A DNA stretch of 64,000 bases from NCBI GenBank assembly GCA_022925895.1, contig JAKSYS010000178.1, positions 31,144 through 95,143 of the forward strand, written 5' to 3'. How positions within the stretch are numbered: position 1 is the stretch's first letter; the number at the start of each line of letters is the position of its first letter. This stretch comes from Fragilaria crotonensis (lineage: Eukaryota > Bacillariophyta > Fragilariophyceae > Fragilariales > Fragilariaceae). The notes under the pieces were generated by a model that saw nothing but the letters and a program-made list of their open reading frames with translations, ran no database searches and had not been told where the DNA came from. This document shows, in pieces, positions 21,276 to 32,837 of the stretch. A program made the position numbers and the translations under genes.

Positions 21276-22310
21276 TCAGATTCGTTGAAGAAGCCAAAGA
21301 CCGAGATGTCCTTGGACAATGCTCCTGAACGTTACCCTAGTGAATCCCTTGCACGTTTGGAGTTGCCGATTTATGTTCTGCTGGTACTCGAGGACGTAGG
21401 GTTCACCAGCCAGCATATACTTGCTTGGTTGATACTCTGGTGTTATGTCTAATAGGGCAAGAATACCTCCTTTGTGGAGGAGGCGATGAGCTTCAGCCAA
21501 AATCTTGGTGCGGCCAGATTGTGGAGTTTCGTGAAAGGCATACATGACAGTCACTAGGTCGAATGCCTTTTCAGGCAGTGAAGTGGCTTCCGCGTTGGCA
21601 CACGAGAAATTCGCAACGGCACGCTTTGCCTTGACATACGCTCGTTTCACAGTCATGCCTCGCTTGTTGAGCACTTTGCTGAATGCAGGTGAGGTGGTGC
21701 TGAGGAATTCAGCGACGTTGGATGCGATCCTCTGTGGATGCGAAAGAAAGTTGGCCATGGAAATCATTTCAGGCGAGGTATCCACGCCAATTAGCATCTC
21801 TGCGTCTGGAAATGCGTTCTGTAAAGCCCGAGTTGAAAGTCCGACTCCACAACAAAGATCCGCGACACGAGGCTTACCATTGTCTATGATTGTTGCCAAT
21901 TCTGTTGCAATCTGTAGCGTAGATACGATTGGGCGTTAGAACGCATCCACAAGAATCAACTGTAGACACAAGAAACGTACCAGCTGTCGCACATTGACGC
22001 CATCGTAGGCTACATTGTCAATGAGTGTGGTCGCGACAGGCGCCAATGCCGCATGAAGGGCTCCCATAAACCCAGTATTTCCAAGAGAATGAATTTTGGA
22101 ATTGAACCAATACTCTTCATCATGACCTTTATCAACTCCCCACCGCGTGCGGTGGGAAACGCTTGTTTTGGTGACACCTTCTTGCTTCGTCGGCGTTTCG
22201 ATGGAGGAAGAAAGCGATGCATCGACTCGCGGATTCCAACGAGGTGCACCAAAACCTTGGGCGCTGCGGTTGAGCAGGCAGATACAAACGATGAAGCTTC
22301 GAAAAAGCAT
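21276..22310 (-). CDS. SAM-dependent methyltransferase, plastid-type (paralogue 2)
   Basis: Two exons, 22310-21981 and 21911-21276, separated by a 69-nt GT-AG intron that keeps phase (NVRQL joined to IATEL). The start MLFRSFIVCICLLNRSAQG begins a signal peptide, and FGAP follows as an ASAFAP-like plastid motif; longer in-frame starts exist upstream. The body matches the gene at 19981-20985 block for block: EYWFNSKIHSLGNTGFMGALHAALAP; VADLCCGVGLSTRAL; IGVDTSPEM; FDLVTVMYAFHETP; AGEPYVLEYQQNI. The region between the SAM loop and the FDLVT strand is longer and more basic. The two genes are convergent, 290 bp apart, which points to local inverted duplication. The substrate is unknown. Confidence 0.85.
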
Positions 22311-23078
22311 ACCGATCCTAACACAGATGCAACCAACAGAATGAGAAATCAGTCCGGTCATGAAATGTTGACCTAATGCAGAAAAGGCAACATAGTTTGA
22401 CCATGGAGGAGCTATACTTACCCTAATGCGAAATGCCTTGAAAGGAGATGATTGCGGTTTAATGCGAACATGTATACTTCCGGAGAAATAGCGACGCTTC
22501 AATGTGTGTTCCAAGAAAAACGAATGTTCCCCCGAGTCTCATCAGAATCCAGAACATTTACTTCCTCCGATTGATTCTTGCTTAGGAACGCTGATTTGAT
22601 GACTTAAGTGTCAATTGTTGTTCTCCTACGATGGAGTGAGGCTACAGCCTCCGTCACGGCACTCATCGCTGTGATGTCTACTACAGGAGTGGCTAATAAA
22701 AATGGCGTCGGATTTCAGCAAGCTGGCTTTAGACTCAAGATTGATTGACGCTTCACCACTGTTTGGGCCGTCGGAAATGTGTATCATAGAGGTTCGCATC
22801 CACTCGAGGTGGGATTGAAATATGGAAATATTGAAAATCTTTTTGTTCGCAGTACGACTAGTATGTGTAATTCATATATTCGATTATGAATATAATTATA
22901 TGCATGAACCTGATTTTTGTCATTGATCACGTCGATGACTACCGGTAGTGACGAATGATGACTCTGATGAATGAATGCCTCCTCTACAATCGCTTCCGAT
23001 TGTCCATTAGTAGCATTTTGTCGGTGACATCGTTCACCATCTCCCAGTACGGACATCAGGGACCACACTTGTATAATA
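22311..23078. other. Intergenic, no gene seen
   Basis: Ordinary sequence between divergent genes. Contains TATAATTATATG words near 22890. No gene was recognised. Confidence 0.4.
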
Positions 23079-23846
23079 ATGGCAGATTCACAGGCAGAAG
23101 CTGTAACGTTGGAACAATACGGCGAGCTAGAAGTGAGAGTCATCAAGCTACGAAGAGCTTTGGCCCACGCCCAGTCAGTGACGAAGCGACAAGATGCGGC
23201 ACTTTCTAAAACGATTGACCGATTGCAAACACTTGACGAAGAAGTGAAAGAGCTCAAGAAGGAAGGGTGTAGACTGGAAGAGGAAATTCTTAATATCGAA
23301 GATGATTTGGAGCGCCGAAGGAATTCGCCGGAAATGTCGCAGAAGGATGTTGTCGAACAGCAGCTAGAAGAAGCCCGAGCAGAAATTGAAGAGCTTGCAT
23401 TTGAACGTTGCAAGGTACGGGTGGAAATCGAGAAACAAAAGCTGTGCAATCGAGAAATCAGTAAAACCATTGAGATTGTCAGACAGCGCTACGAGCACGA
23501 AGGAAAGAAGCGGCGCCACGAAATCCGCAAGCTTGACGAGAGGGAGATTGCTCTCCGAAAAGAGATCGAGACTCTCAAACAAGAGAAGGTGAAGCTGCTC
23601 GGAAGCAACAGTCGCGGTTCTGGCACAAAGGAAAGAACTCAAATAACTGCCCTCGATAGAAGACCTGCGGAAACAAGTCGAACGAGCCGAGAATCCGTGT
23701 CGACGTCTACGAATAAGAGTGCTACGTCGTCACTTCCCAAGGCTAGCAATGTACAACAGACATCGACCGAATTCCACAACAACTCCTCGTGGCAATCAAG
23801 CGAAGAGGAAAGATCCTCCGACGATGACGCCGAGAGCTTTGGATAG
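23079..23846 (+). CDS. Coiled-coil protein, unknown
   Basis: A 255-residue protein. Residues 10-175 are almost continuously heptad-patterned and rich in Glu, Lys and Arg (for example LDEEVKELKKEGCRLEEEIL and EEARAEIEELAFERCKVRVEIEKQ). The last 80 residues are a Ser/Thr-rich, disordered, acidic tail. No catalytic domain is visible. It is likely a structural or adaptor coiled coil; nothing narrower can be said. The stop codon lies inside the first unit of a short duplicated segment (see findings). It is convergent with the LRR gene 118 bp downstream. Confidence 0.7.
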   Translation: MADSQAEAVTLEQYGELEVRVIKLRRALAHAQSVTKRQDAALSKTIDRLQTLDEEVKELKKEGCRLEEEILNIEDDLERRRNSPEMSQKDVVEQQLEEARAEIEELAFERCKVRVEIEKQKLCNREISKTIEIVRQRYEHEGKKRRHEIRKLDEREIALRKEIETLKQEKVKLLGSNSRGSGTKERTQITALDRRPAETSRTSRESVSTSTNKSATSSLPKASNVQQTSTEFHNNSSWQSSEEERSSDDDAESFG

Positions 23847-23963
23847 GTGGATGTACATTTTGGATAGCTGGATGTACATTTTTGTCCTAACCATGGAAGA
23901 TGGCGCATGCTCCGTGCCGCCAATAGCTTATGAGCCAAAATGATTTAATAGCTGCGCCTATTT

Positions 23964-25373
23964 TTATGTTGTTGGCCGTTGCTTTGTAGATAACGCAATC
24001 CTTTCTTCGGATGACGCTAGTGTGCTTTCAATGGCCTTGAGCTTCTTCTTTCCTGAGTTTCCGTCTTCGCCAGAGTCAGACGGAGGTCGTTTCAGACGAG
24101 ATAAATTGGCAGCATACATAACATCGATTCTTTCTCTCAATAAGTAGTACATAAGCGACGTTTGCCCTCGAACACCGACTCTCGCGAGGACTTCCGGCCA
24201 CACAGCCAAGGCATTTTCCACCATCATGCGTCGGCTACGATTTCGTTGCAGATAAAAATCTCGGCGGACTTTCAGGTCCAGCGTTTCAGGAGTGTACGAG
24301 AGAATCACGTCTTCAAGAGTTACATTGTGTTCAAGGCCTTTCAAAAGTGTTTCCAGAATCTCCCGAGTCCACGAGTTATGGTTTTCATCTTGAGTCTCTC
24401 TCAAGTCAATAACTCGCAATTTAGTCAGCCGCGGCAGAGCATCGGCAAAAATAGTGACAGTTTCTAATGATAGGGAACTTGCCGACAGGTCCAAGAATTC
24501 AATGCAGGAATGCTGGAGGAGCTCACACAAACCATGGATGGCTCGTTTTCCAAGGGTTGCTTTGTTGAGTCTCAAGCGCTTCATTGCCGTTCGACTAATA
24601 CTTGCAGCAATCCCAGAAACGATATCATCGTGCAGAATGCACCCTCCTTCCCCCGAAATCATGAGATCTTGCAACGTTGTTGATTGCTGCAGACCATCGT
24701 TTAACGCTTCCCATAGGGATGCATCAGTGGCAAAAGGCAGTAGAACAATATTGTGGATGGACTTAAACTCATGCAGACGGCGACAGAACTCCACCACTGG
24801 AAAGTTATGTCCAGCGGGTTCCAAGTGCAACCATATCAGCGCCACCGTTTGAAGCGTTGTGCTATTCTGCAGGGCTTCCATCATGAGCCTTCCCTCCATA
24901 CTCACAACACCCAAGAATAGCACAACAAGGCGTTGCTCGTCAATAATTTCCTTCAAGACTTGTTCATCCTCTTGATTAAGAGATACGTATCGTAAATGCA
25001 GAAACTTGAGTTGACACAAGGACTGTATCTTGCGATAAATCATGAGGAGTGAACACGGTATATTCAATGTCTTGATCCGAAACTCAACTTTTGCTGCTTG
25101 AAAGTCCAAAACGAGTTCTGTCAACCATTGCATATGGGAGAAAGGACCAGCAGCCTTAACCGATAACATTGAAATAGGAAGTTGCAAGCTTTGAAAGGCC
25201 CTGAGAATGGGGCGTAACAGCAGCGTCAATGCTTGATCTGCATCGTCAATTTGAGTCGTAATCGTCAATCGATCGTCTTCGCGGAGGGAGGATTCGTTAC
25301 TATCGCAGAACTTGAACACGCGTTCGAATTCGAAGGTCTGTCTCATCTGGCTGTATGCTTCTGTCCTGTTCAC
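23964..25373 (-). CDS. Leucine-rich repeat (RNI-like) protein, diatom type
   Basis: A single-exon protein of 469 residues. Leucine-rich repeats of the ribonuclease-inhibitor kind recur: LCQLKFLHLRYVSLNQEDE, NSTTLQTVALIWLHLEP, QSTTLQDLMISGEGG, SCIEFLDLSASSLSLE, RLTKLRVIDLRETQDE and HNVTLEDVILSY. After the repeats comes a module with RRDFYLQRNRSRRMM, ALAVWPEVLARV and SLMYYLLRERIDVM, then a Lys-rich tail. This C-terminal module, with an aromatic/Asn-Arg helix and a Trp-Pro helix, is one I associate with a large LRR family expanded in diatoms. It has no signal peptide and is probably intracellular. No partner is known. Confidence 0.8.
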   Translation of the reverse strand: MNRTEAYSQMRQTFEFERVFKFCDSNESSLREDDRLTITTQIDDADQALTLLLRPILRAFQSLQLPISMLSVKAAGPFSHMQWLTELVLDFQAAKVEFRIKTLNIPCSLLMIYRKIQSLCQLKFLHLRYVSLNQEDEQVLKEIIDEQRLVVLFLGVVSMEGRLMMEALQNSTTLQTVALIWLHLEPAGHNFPVVEFCRRLHEFKSIHNIVLLPFATDASLWEALNDGLQQSTTLQDLMISGEGGCILHDDIVSGIAASISRTAMKRLRLNKATLGKRAIHGLCELLQHSCIEFLDLSASSLSLETVTIFADALPRLTKLRVIDLRETQDENHNSWTREILETLLKGLEHNVTLEDVILSYTPETLDLKVRRDFYLQRNRSRRMMVENALAVWPEVLARVGVRGQTSLMYYLLRERIDVMYAANLSRLKRPPSDSGEDGNSGKKKLKAIESTLASSEERIALSTKQRPTT

Positions 25374-26589
25374 TCAGGAGATGCTGCAATCGGGGGTCGA
25401 GAAGTGTGAAATGTGAATTTGCTGTGCAATGTGTGTGCAGGCCACTTCAAACTTCAGAAATGTGCTAAAGTGTGGCGTTTGGGAAAGAAAACCGCAATTA
25501 AACCGCTGTAAACGTTCTGATGACGCCACAATGAACAACATTTTTACGTATGTCATATGCATACAATCTCTACTATGTTGTGTTTGCACAGTGCATATTC
25601 CTAGTAGGATTCGCTCCATGAAAGTGGCCCCCAAAGCGGGCGTTCCATGAAGGCTATGTCATTGCATACGGCCTTTTACGGTGTGTGAGCGAGATGCAAG
25701 CACAATGACAGTAGGTTCTGTTTCCCGTCAATTCCGTTTACATTTTGGTCGTGCTGCATGCAGAGAAGATTGGTGCTGCCGAATGCAAAGCAACAGCAAA
25801 TATTACATACTTTTGGATTTTGGAGGCCAGCTAGAGCTGATACCTACAGCCAACAAATGCTTTCACAGCATTTGATGCGTTGGCAGGCATACCGTGAGTT
25901 TTTTCTTTTTTTTTAAATGAAGCATGGGTTTTGTTCATGGCAATACATTTTAATTGCATTGTTTCGGTGGATCTCAGGCCACAGTGCAATACTTTCTAAA
26001 CAAGGGCATCATTGACGTTGTAGGTGAAGAAATTCTGTTCCATCCTGATGATTCTAATGATGTGACAAAGGAATGGGCATTGGCAATATTTGAAAATGTT
26101 ATCAGACAGGAGGAGTGAAGATGAGCAAGCAAGACTCCGACCTGCAATCAGATAGCTATCATATGAAAATCAAGAATCTCACTCAGTTTCAGCTTGTTGT
26201 TAATTATGTCAGTGTAGGTGCATCATTTCATATGGCTTCCAGGATTGTCCAGATTCCATCCAGATGACAAAAGATAAGTATGGTCTTGCATCCCTTGTAC
26301 CGGGTACTGTAGCAGTACAACTCCTACTACAGGTTACAGGTATTAGAAGATACTGCACTCCATAGGCAACGCTTCGGTAGTCGGTAGTATGGTGGTACAA
26401 GTAGCAGTTCACCGTCCACGAGGACAAGTAGACAGATGGAATCTTACAGAGCTCTGACCACTGGAGGTGAAGGTCATTGGTACGGTCGATGCCCCGCTGA
26501 ACAATCGCACATTGGCTTGCCGCAGCGCACCATTGCATTAATAAGCAAGAGATCACCTCCTCATTGCACGCCAGCAATACGTTGGTATA
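25374..26589. other. Intergenic holding a possible exon remnant
   Basis: About 1.2 kb. Apart from the remnant at 25978-26118, I see only a poly-T/A tract near 25905 and GTAC words at 26300-26400. Confidence 0.4.
25978..26118 (+). pseudogene. Possible last-exon fragment of an unknown gene
   Basis: A CTCAG acceptor at 25973-25977 is followed by 46 codons of protein-like sequence (ATVQYFLNKGIIDVVGEEIL, then EWALAIFENVIRQEE) and a TGA. The composition is far from the surrounding DNA. Upstream, AFTAFDALAGIP before a GTGAGT donor at about 25893 could be a preceding exon, but the phases do not match. It may be a gene relic or the tail of a broken gene. I do not recognise a family. Confidence 0.3.
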
Positions 26590-29201
26590 ATGTCTGATGA
26601 TCCTGTTTCAGAAGCTGATAAAGGCGAAGAAAAAGAAGAGGATGAAGTAGACATCGTATCAGCCCTTTCCACAATGGCTTTGGAGCAGAAACTCGAGAGC
26701 CTCAGAGATCAGTCCAACAAGCACAGTCAGCTACTGACACAAAGGCTTGCTACTTCACAGTCTGGTCAGAACTTGTTGCATATTGGTTCTTCCCTGTCGT
26801 CCCCTTCCTCCAGATCTGCACTCCCTTCTGACACATCTTCATCCAGTTCTGAGTGCGGCTGAAACGACGGAGAAGCAATACCTTGGAAATTTGCAAAAAC
26901 TGGTGATGGCGGCGAATGAAATCCGCCTTGAACAGCGCAGGGTTGAACATTCTTTGGAATGTGCAGATTTGTACGAAGATTTGTGTGCTGCCGAACAGCA
27001 TGTGAATTTGCGCAAGCGCAACATACTTGAAGTGCAAGTATCAGGCGGAGGGAAAGATGGGCAAGGTGAGTTTCAAGCACGCCGACTTGCTCTGGTATGT
27101 CAACTGCTAACCTCTTTTCCAAAGATATTTTGGATCATGCTGCTTCCTTGGAGCGAGCAGCCCACACGGCTCTCTGTTTGGTCCGAGATTTGCACACCTC
27201 CTCCGAGCAAGTCTCTCACTTGTCATCCACGCAAAAGACTACAGAGCTTCCCTCCCTCAAGGCCCCTCTTGACCATGATACAGAGCGTGCTCAATTCGTC
27301 ATGAAGTTGGCACCTCGTATTCGAAAATTAGAAGCAGATTGCTTGCATTCCCTTTCGATGCGGTTGGAGGCCGCGTTGAACCAGATTCAACTTGATCGTG
27401 AAGAAGGGGGTCCTCTTGACGACGACCAGGATGCAGGTAGCAAGATGCATCATCATGAAGTGAGTACTTACTCAAGTTTGGGCTGCAATTGCTAATTCTT
27501 TTTCAAACGTTCTCAAACTCTAGTGCCCCGCAGCATCTTTTGATCATCGGCCACTACCTTCGAGGTCTGGTCATCCTCGGAAAGGGACAGGAGGCTGAAA
27601 ACGCGTTTGCGCGAGTAGCCATCATGCCTCTCATTCGTTCCAAACTCTCCATGGGTCGTCTTGATCAAGGAGGATCACGAGGTGAATGTGCGGGACTGCC
27701 TTCTCTTCTGCAGGATATCTTGGAGTCTATTTCCCAAACGTTCGGACCAGTCTTGAGATTATCAGAGAGTATTTTCGATCGAGAGGTTGATTTAGTAACG
27801 GCAGGAGTATGGGTACCGATCGCAACTGCATTGATGGCAGATGCTGGAGTTAAAATGGCCATTTTCTCGCCAGGAATCGCAAGTATCTTGCAAAAGAATT
27901 ACCTGGCTCTCGACAACTTTTTGTCGGAACTTGCCTCGCGATTGTTATCGAGCGAGACGGTATCAACTACGGCGTCAGCAGGGTCATTGGAACATCTCTA
28001 CTATAGTCCCGACATTTCGACGGAAACCGTTGCACGAGCTCAAGCGCGAGTCTATGCCCATCCTAAGACTGCAGAGTTTACCAAGAAATGGAACTTGCCA
28101 ATATACTATCAACTGAGATTTGGAGACTGCTGTTCTCGACTGAATGCAGCGGTGGATAGGACACAAAAGGAGGGATGGGCAGCAGACATATACGCTGGAA
28201 AAGAGGACGAGTTGGAGAAACTGCGAGCTGAATATGGTTTGGAGTTGCCTTTGTTTATCGAGGTATTTGTAATTCTGTCATCGTTTTGGAATTCTGATAT
28301 CTTTCTGCGTCCCTTGACACACCGCTTTCTCCGCGGTGCTGTCCAAGTCGTTGGTAGAGTCGCGGCGTTTGTGGAGGATGGTTTGGAAGGGAGGATTCAG
28401 TTCGGTGAAGAAGTGAAGCAAGTCACGGAAGAAAACGGATCATCAGAAACGAACGCCAATCGATTCGACAAGCAGGTTGATTCTTCCCGCGCCCCTTACT
28501 GCTGGGGCGAGGTGTTGGAGGACGTTGCCGCAGTGGCATGGGATTTGACAGTCCTGGAATCGAAACTCACTCACGAATATGCAAGCGCTGCCGTCTCAGG
28601 TGCCGTTGGTGTCGGCGCTTCCGCGGAGGAGACGGAACAAATGGAAAAGCTTGTCAGGGGCATCTTGGAAGATGCCGCGTCGATCATCTCGCCCCTCGTC
28701 CAAAAGGCTTGGAACAAGGTGATCGTGGAGCTCTTGATTTCCAAATGTTCGGGTCCACTGGGTGCCGTGAAGGGCGTGGCTGCAACCTACCGCATGACGA
28801 ATCGCCCTTCCCCAACGAACCCTTCACCTTTCGTGCCTACAATCTTACGACCATTGATTCAATTCAATGACGAGTTTCGTCGAAAAATACCTCCTCCGAT
28901 TGGCATTCGGTGGAAAATCGCGGTTGTCACTGCCGTCGCAGATCGGTACTCAGCAGCAGTCGAGGAATTGATATCGACTATTCAGAGGACTGAAGTGGCA
29001 CTGCAGAGTCGACGAGCCCGGCGCACGGTTGCAGGCGGAATGAGTGACGGTGAGAAGGCCAAACTTCAGCTGTACCTGGATTATACGGAGTTCGTCAGAA
29101 ACGTACAATTAGTAGGCGTTGACCCTTCAACAGTGGAGGGTATTGTCAAACTTCGAAATTTGACTCAGAATTCAGCGGAAGGAAATGTCGGAAATAACTA
29201 G
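26590..29201 (+). CDS. COG2: COG complex subunit 2 (Golgi tether), one frame break
   Basis: COG2 is part of the conserved oligomeric Golgi complex that tethers retrograde vesicles. The C-terminal two thirds match the family: EAENAFARVAIMPLI, FSPGIASILQKNY, KKWNLPIYYQLRFGDC (the NLPVYFQIRF signature) and FLRPLTHRFLRGAVQ. Exons are 26590-27065, 27125-27459 and 27534-29201, with GT-AG introns of 59 and 74 nt; both keep phase. The N-terminal region (DIVSALSTMA..., GQNLLHIGSSL) is helical and matches less clearly. Inside exon 1 the frame must slip by one base in the C run at about 26794 to go from HIGSSLSS to LPPDLHSLLTHLHP. No intron can explain it; it is an extra C or a sequence error. The 3' end faces asparagine synthetase 112 bp away. 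Confidence 0.85.
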
Positions 29202-29313
29202 TCGTTTTAGAGTTCTAACGTGTTTGTCTTCTTTGAGTGCAATGCCTGGTGTCTACTTGGTGCTTACGGATACGATGAACATGACTTAAACGACCAGTGT
29301 AGTTGTGACACGC

Positions 29314-31243
29314 TTAGTTCTTCACCTTCTTGGCAGCGGGCGCCGGGACATCATCGGCAACAAATTCTTCATCATAGGCTGAGTCATGAACTCCAGCTGC
29401 GCGACCACTCGGATCCGCACGCGAGGCGAAGGATTCGTCCCATTCCATGGCACGCTCTGTTGAGCATGCAATGGTCTTTCCTCCAGGAACGGTCTTCTCA
29501 GCAGCATCACCAGGGAAGATCTCCTCGAAAATCATTCTATACCGGTATCCTTCCTTTGTCGTTGGTGTATTGTGAGGGAAGCGATTGGAGGCACTAGAAA
29601 ACATCTGATCACTGACTTCCTTTTCAGCAACAGCCTTGAGGTGATCAACCCAACCGTATCCGACACCTGATGAAAGGGTCCAAATGCACGCATCAGAAAC
29701 TGTTTCAATCCAAAGTCGACGCATCGCCCCAACACTTACCGTCACTGAATTGTTCTTTCTGCCTCCAAAGAATTTCATGAGGAAGATATGGATCATCTGG
29801 AGTATCGAAAGCCTTGCGAATGGCCCACTTCTCAATTCTCGTATCCTCCTTAGAATACGCAGGTCCCACCTTGATCATCTTCTCCTCGGGACTCATGTTC
29901 ATCGCAACTTCCAAAAAGTCTACATCGAGAAATGGGACTCTTGGCTCAACACCCCAAGCACTCATAGCCTTGTTGCATCTGAGACAGTCGTACATGTACA
30001 ATCGACTGAGCTTGTCCACTGTCTCGTCGTAGAACTCCTGTCCGTTGGGGGCCTTGTGGAAGTAGAGGTACCCACCGAACACCTCGTCAGCGCCTTCTCC
30101 GGAAAGCACCATCTTAATCCCCATGGCCTTGATCTTTCGGCTCATCAAGTACATGGGAGTGGAGGCGCGAACTGTGGTAAGGTCGTAGGTTTCCAAGGCA
30201 CGAATAACTTCACGCACTGCATCCGCACCCTCATCGAGAGTGTACGTGTAGGAATGGTGAATCGTGCCCAAAAAGTCCGCCACCTTCTTGGCGGCAATGA
30301 TATCCGGCGAGTTGGCGAGTCCAATGGTGAAGGAATGGAGCTTGGGGAAGGCATTGGAACGACGACTAATGTTACGAGAGCAGATGGCGGCAACGAGTGA
30401 AGAGTCCAAGCCCCCAGACAACAAGACACCCCATGGGACATCAGACATCATACGACGAGTGACGGCCTTTTCAAAGGCATGACGGAGAACATCCTTTGTA
30501 GGGTATGCGAAAAGTTAGTCGATTGCACTTGCCGGGAAAGACCATCAAAGTCGCGTAACTTACAGCTTGAAACTTTGGGTTGGTGGAGGTAGACCAGGCA
30601 ACATTTCTGGAGCCCACGATGGGGTGAACCAGCGCTGGAATTTCCCTGCATTTTCGCCCTTGTTGCAGTAAACGTGCCCAGGAGGGAACTGCTGGAACTT
30701 CGAGCACTCTCCAATAAGACTCTTCATCTCGGAGGCGACGAAGACGGACCCGTCATTTCCCCATCCGATGTAAAGCGGAGTGATACCAAGGTGATCACGA
30801 CCAATGAAGAAGAGGTCCTTCGATCGATCGTAAAGAATGAAACTGAACATTCCTCTGAGCTTCTTGCATACATCAAGCGATGGACCGCACTCATCATAGA
30901 TGGGGAGAATGACCTCACAATCCGATCCCGTCTTCGGATGGTATGGGGACTTGAGCTCATCGTACAGTTCCTTGTAGTTGTAAATTTCTCCATTGGCAGC
31001 GACAATTACGTTTCCATCGTGGGAGACCAGAGGCTGCGATCCAGATTCAGGATCCATAATCGCGAGACGCTCATGGGCAATACCGTGTGGCAAGGGGATC
31101 CCTTTATCGGCATCAGCACTGATGACCAAGTAACCGGACCAATCTGGTCCACGATGACGAAGACGAGAGCTGCAAGTGATGAGTTCTCTCCGAAGGTCTG
31201 CCTCTGGTAGGGAGGACGAGAAGATTGCGAAGATACCGCACAT
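29314..31243 (-). CDS. ASNS: Asparagine synthetase (glutamine-hydrolysing)
   Basis: Converts aspartate, glutamine and ATP to asparagine. The protein starts MCGIFAIF, so Cys2 is the glutaminase nucleophile; [18 protein letters not shown] and the [11 protein letters not shown] block follow. Exon 2 holds the synthetase core: [16 protein letters not shown] (ATP PP-loop), [21 protein letters not shown] and [16 protein letters not shown]. Exon 3 has [10 protein letters not shown] and [15 protein letters not shown]. Exons are 31243-30564, 30493-29740 and 29666-29314. The second intron (73 nt) splices cleanly. At the first, donor GTAAGT and the only suitable acceptor (CTACAAAG) leave the frame one base short; an indel or unusual splice is needed. 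The C-terminal tail ends AAKKVKN. Probably cytosolic. Confidence 0.93.
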
Positions 31244-31520
31244 CTTGCCGTTCTACAATTCGATATCCGACAATCACCAGGATGAAATTGAATTGTAACT
31301 TGCAACCCTCAACCACACATCACTCGTCGCTACTACCTGGTACCGGTACTACCTGGCAATTTGAGTACGAGGTACAGTACATACAAGTAGGAATAATTCG
31401 GTGGTGTTGTATTACCGGTACCAGTAGACGTACTCCACCTTGTATTCATATACGACGTATAATATATCGTATATGTTATACAGAGCAGCCGGTCTCTCAG
31501 AAGTCGGAATATGCAATACC

Positions 31521-31670
31521 ATTAGAATGCAGTGAAATGACGTCAGTTATGACGTCACAGTACTGAGGCCTGCATGTACTTCCTACGGTGATACAGTACT
31601 CCAGTACGACAGTAACATACGGAGAGCATGCTGATTGGTACGTCATGATGTCATTTCACTGCATTCTAAT
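31521..31670. repeat. Inverted repeat, 20-bp perfect arms
   Basis: The left arm 31521-31540 (attagaatgcagtgaaatga) is the exact reverse complement of 31651-31670, with 110 bp between. CGTCA words lie next to both arms. It could form a foldback or be the remnant of a short non-autonomous element. Confidence 0.8.
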
Positions 31671-31724
31671 CGGATCCGGTACTTGTACAAGTAGTATTCT
31701 TCGACTACTAGTGGGTGCAGCTGT

Positions 31725-32021
31725 ACCTCCCAATTGGTCGGACTTTTGGAATACGTGTACGGTATGGGTTGTGCACGGTTGTGTGTACTGTTTGTACAGT
31801 TCAGTACTATACGCAAGTAGTGCAGTACCCCAGAGTGGTCAGTGGTCATACTCCGTAACAGACGCACGCACTGACGCAACTACGTGTACTCCAGTATGCA
31901 TGTATGACATATATCATACTCCGAGTATGAGACAGTATTCATTTGATCCAGTACCCCAGAGTGGTCATACTCCGTAACAGACGGACGCACGCACGCACAC
32001 ACGCACACAATTAATTTATAA
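31725..32021. repeat. Direct repeat copy A (with copy B at 32370)
   Basis: Begins acctcccaattggtcggac and ends in acacaattaatttata. It matches 32370-32694 along its length. Copy A has an extra 7-base agtggtc near 31840 and lacks a segment of about 35 bp that copy B has near 32520-32560. Confidence 0.85.
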
Positions 32022-32369
32022 TATAGTAGGATATAATTGCAACCTCCACTTTGAGCACGTCATCTACATATGCACATATGCACACATAGACTCGGCGTAC
32101 TAGTACTTGTACTCGAGACTCAAATACTGTCACGCCCAAACAGCTTGTTGATTGTTGATTGTAGTACAAGGTGCTCGTACCAGGCCAAGAACATCGTACC
32201 TGGTACTTGCACCGCTTTGTACGAGCAACTCTGAGGTATGTGTATTTTGTCGTGGAAGGAAGAGAAGACGGAAAAATTGCGACAATGCTTACCCGATCTT
32301 GACGGTTTTTTTTTAAATAAAATAAAAATTGAACTAATTTGACGGTTTTTTTTTAATATACTAGTGGGT

Positions 32370-32694
32370 ACCTCCCAATTGGTCGGACTTTTGGAATACG
32401 TGTACGGTATGGGTTGTGCACGGTTGTGTGTACTGTTTGTACAGTTCAGTACTATACGCAAGTAGTGCAGTACCCCAGAGTGGTCATACTCCGTAACAGA
32501 CGCACGCACTGACGCAACTACGTATATGCAAATCTTACCGACATCGCTTACGGAGTACGTACTCCAGTATGCATGTATGACATATATCATACTCCGAGTA
32601 TGAGACAGTATTCATTTGATCCAGTACCCCAGAGTGGTCATACTCCGTAACAGACGGACGCACGCACGCACACACGCACACAATTAATTTATAA
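32370..32694. repeat. Direct repeat copy B
   Basis: Second copy of the 31725-32021 repeat. It is preceded by ctagtgggt (32361), which also begins the sequence after its end (32695) and lies close before copy A. Confidence 0.85.
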
Positions 32695-32837
32695 CTAGTG
32701 GGTACCTCACATTTGATCGGAGTGTCTACTACAGGAAACTGGACGTACAGTACCCCCAACCTGGTCGTACTCCGTACCACTACTTTTACTGTTACTGTTT
32801 ACTTTCAGTACTCAACCCTGGCGAAGTGAAAAAATTC

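Noticed and set aside
22784-23470. Minus-strand Ser-rich frame of 228 codons
   Set aside because: It is the reverse reading of the Glu/Lys-rich coiled-coil gene; Ser and Thr runs are the expected antisense product.
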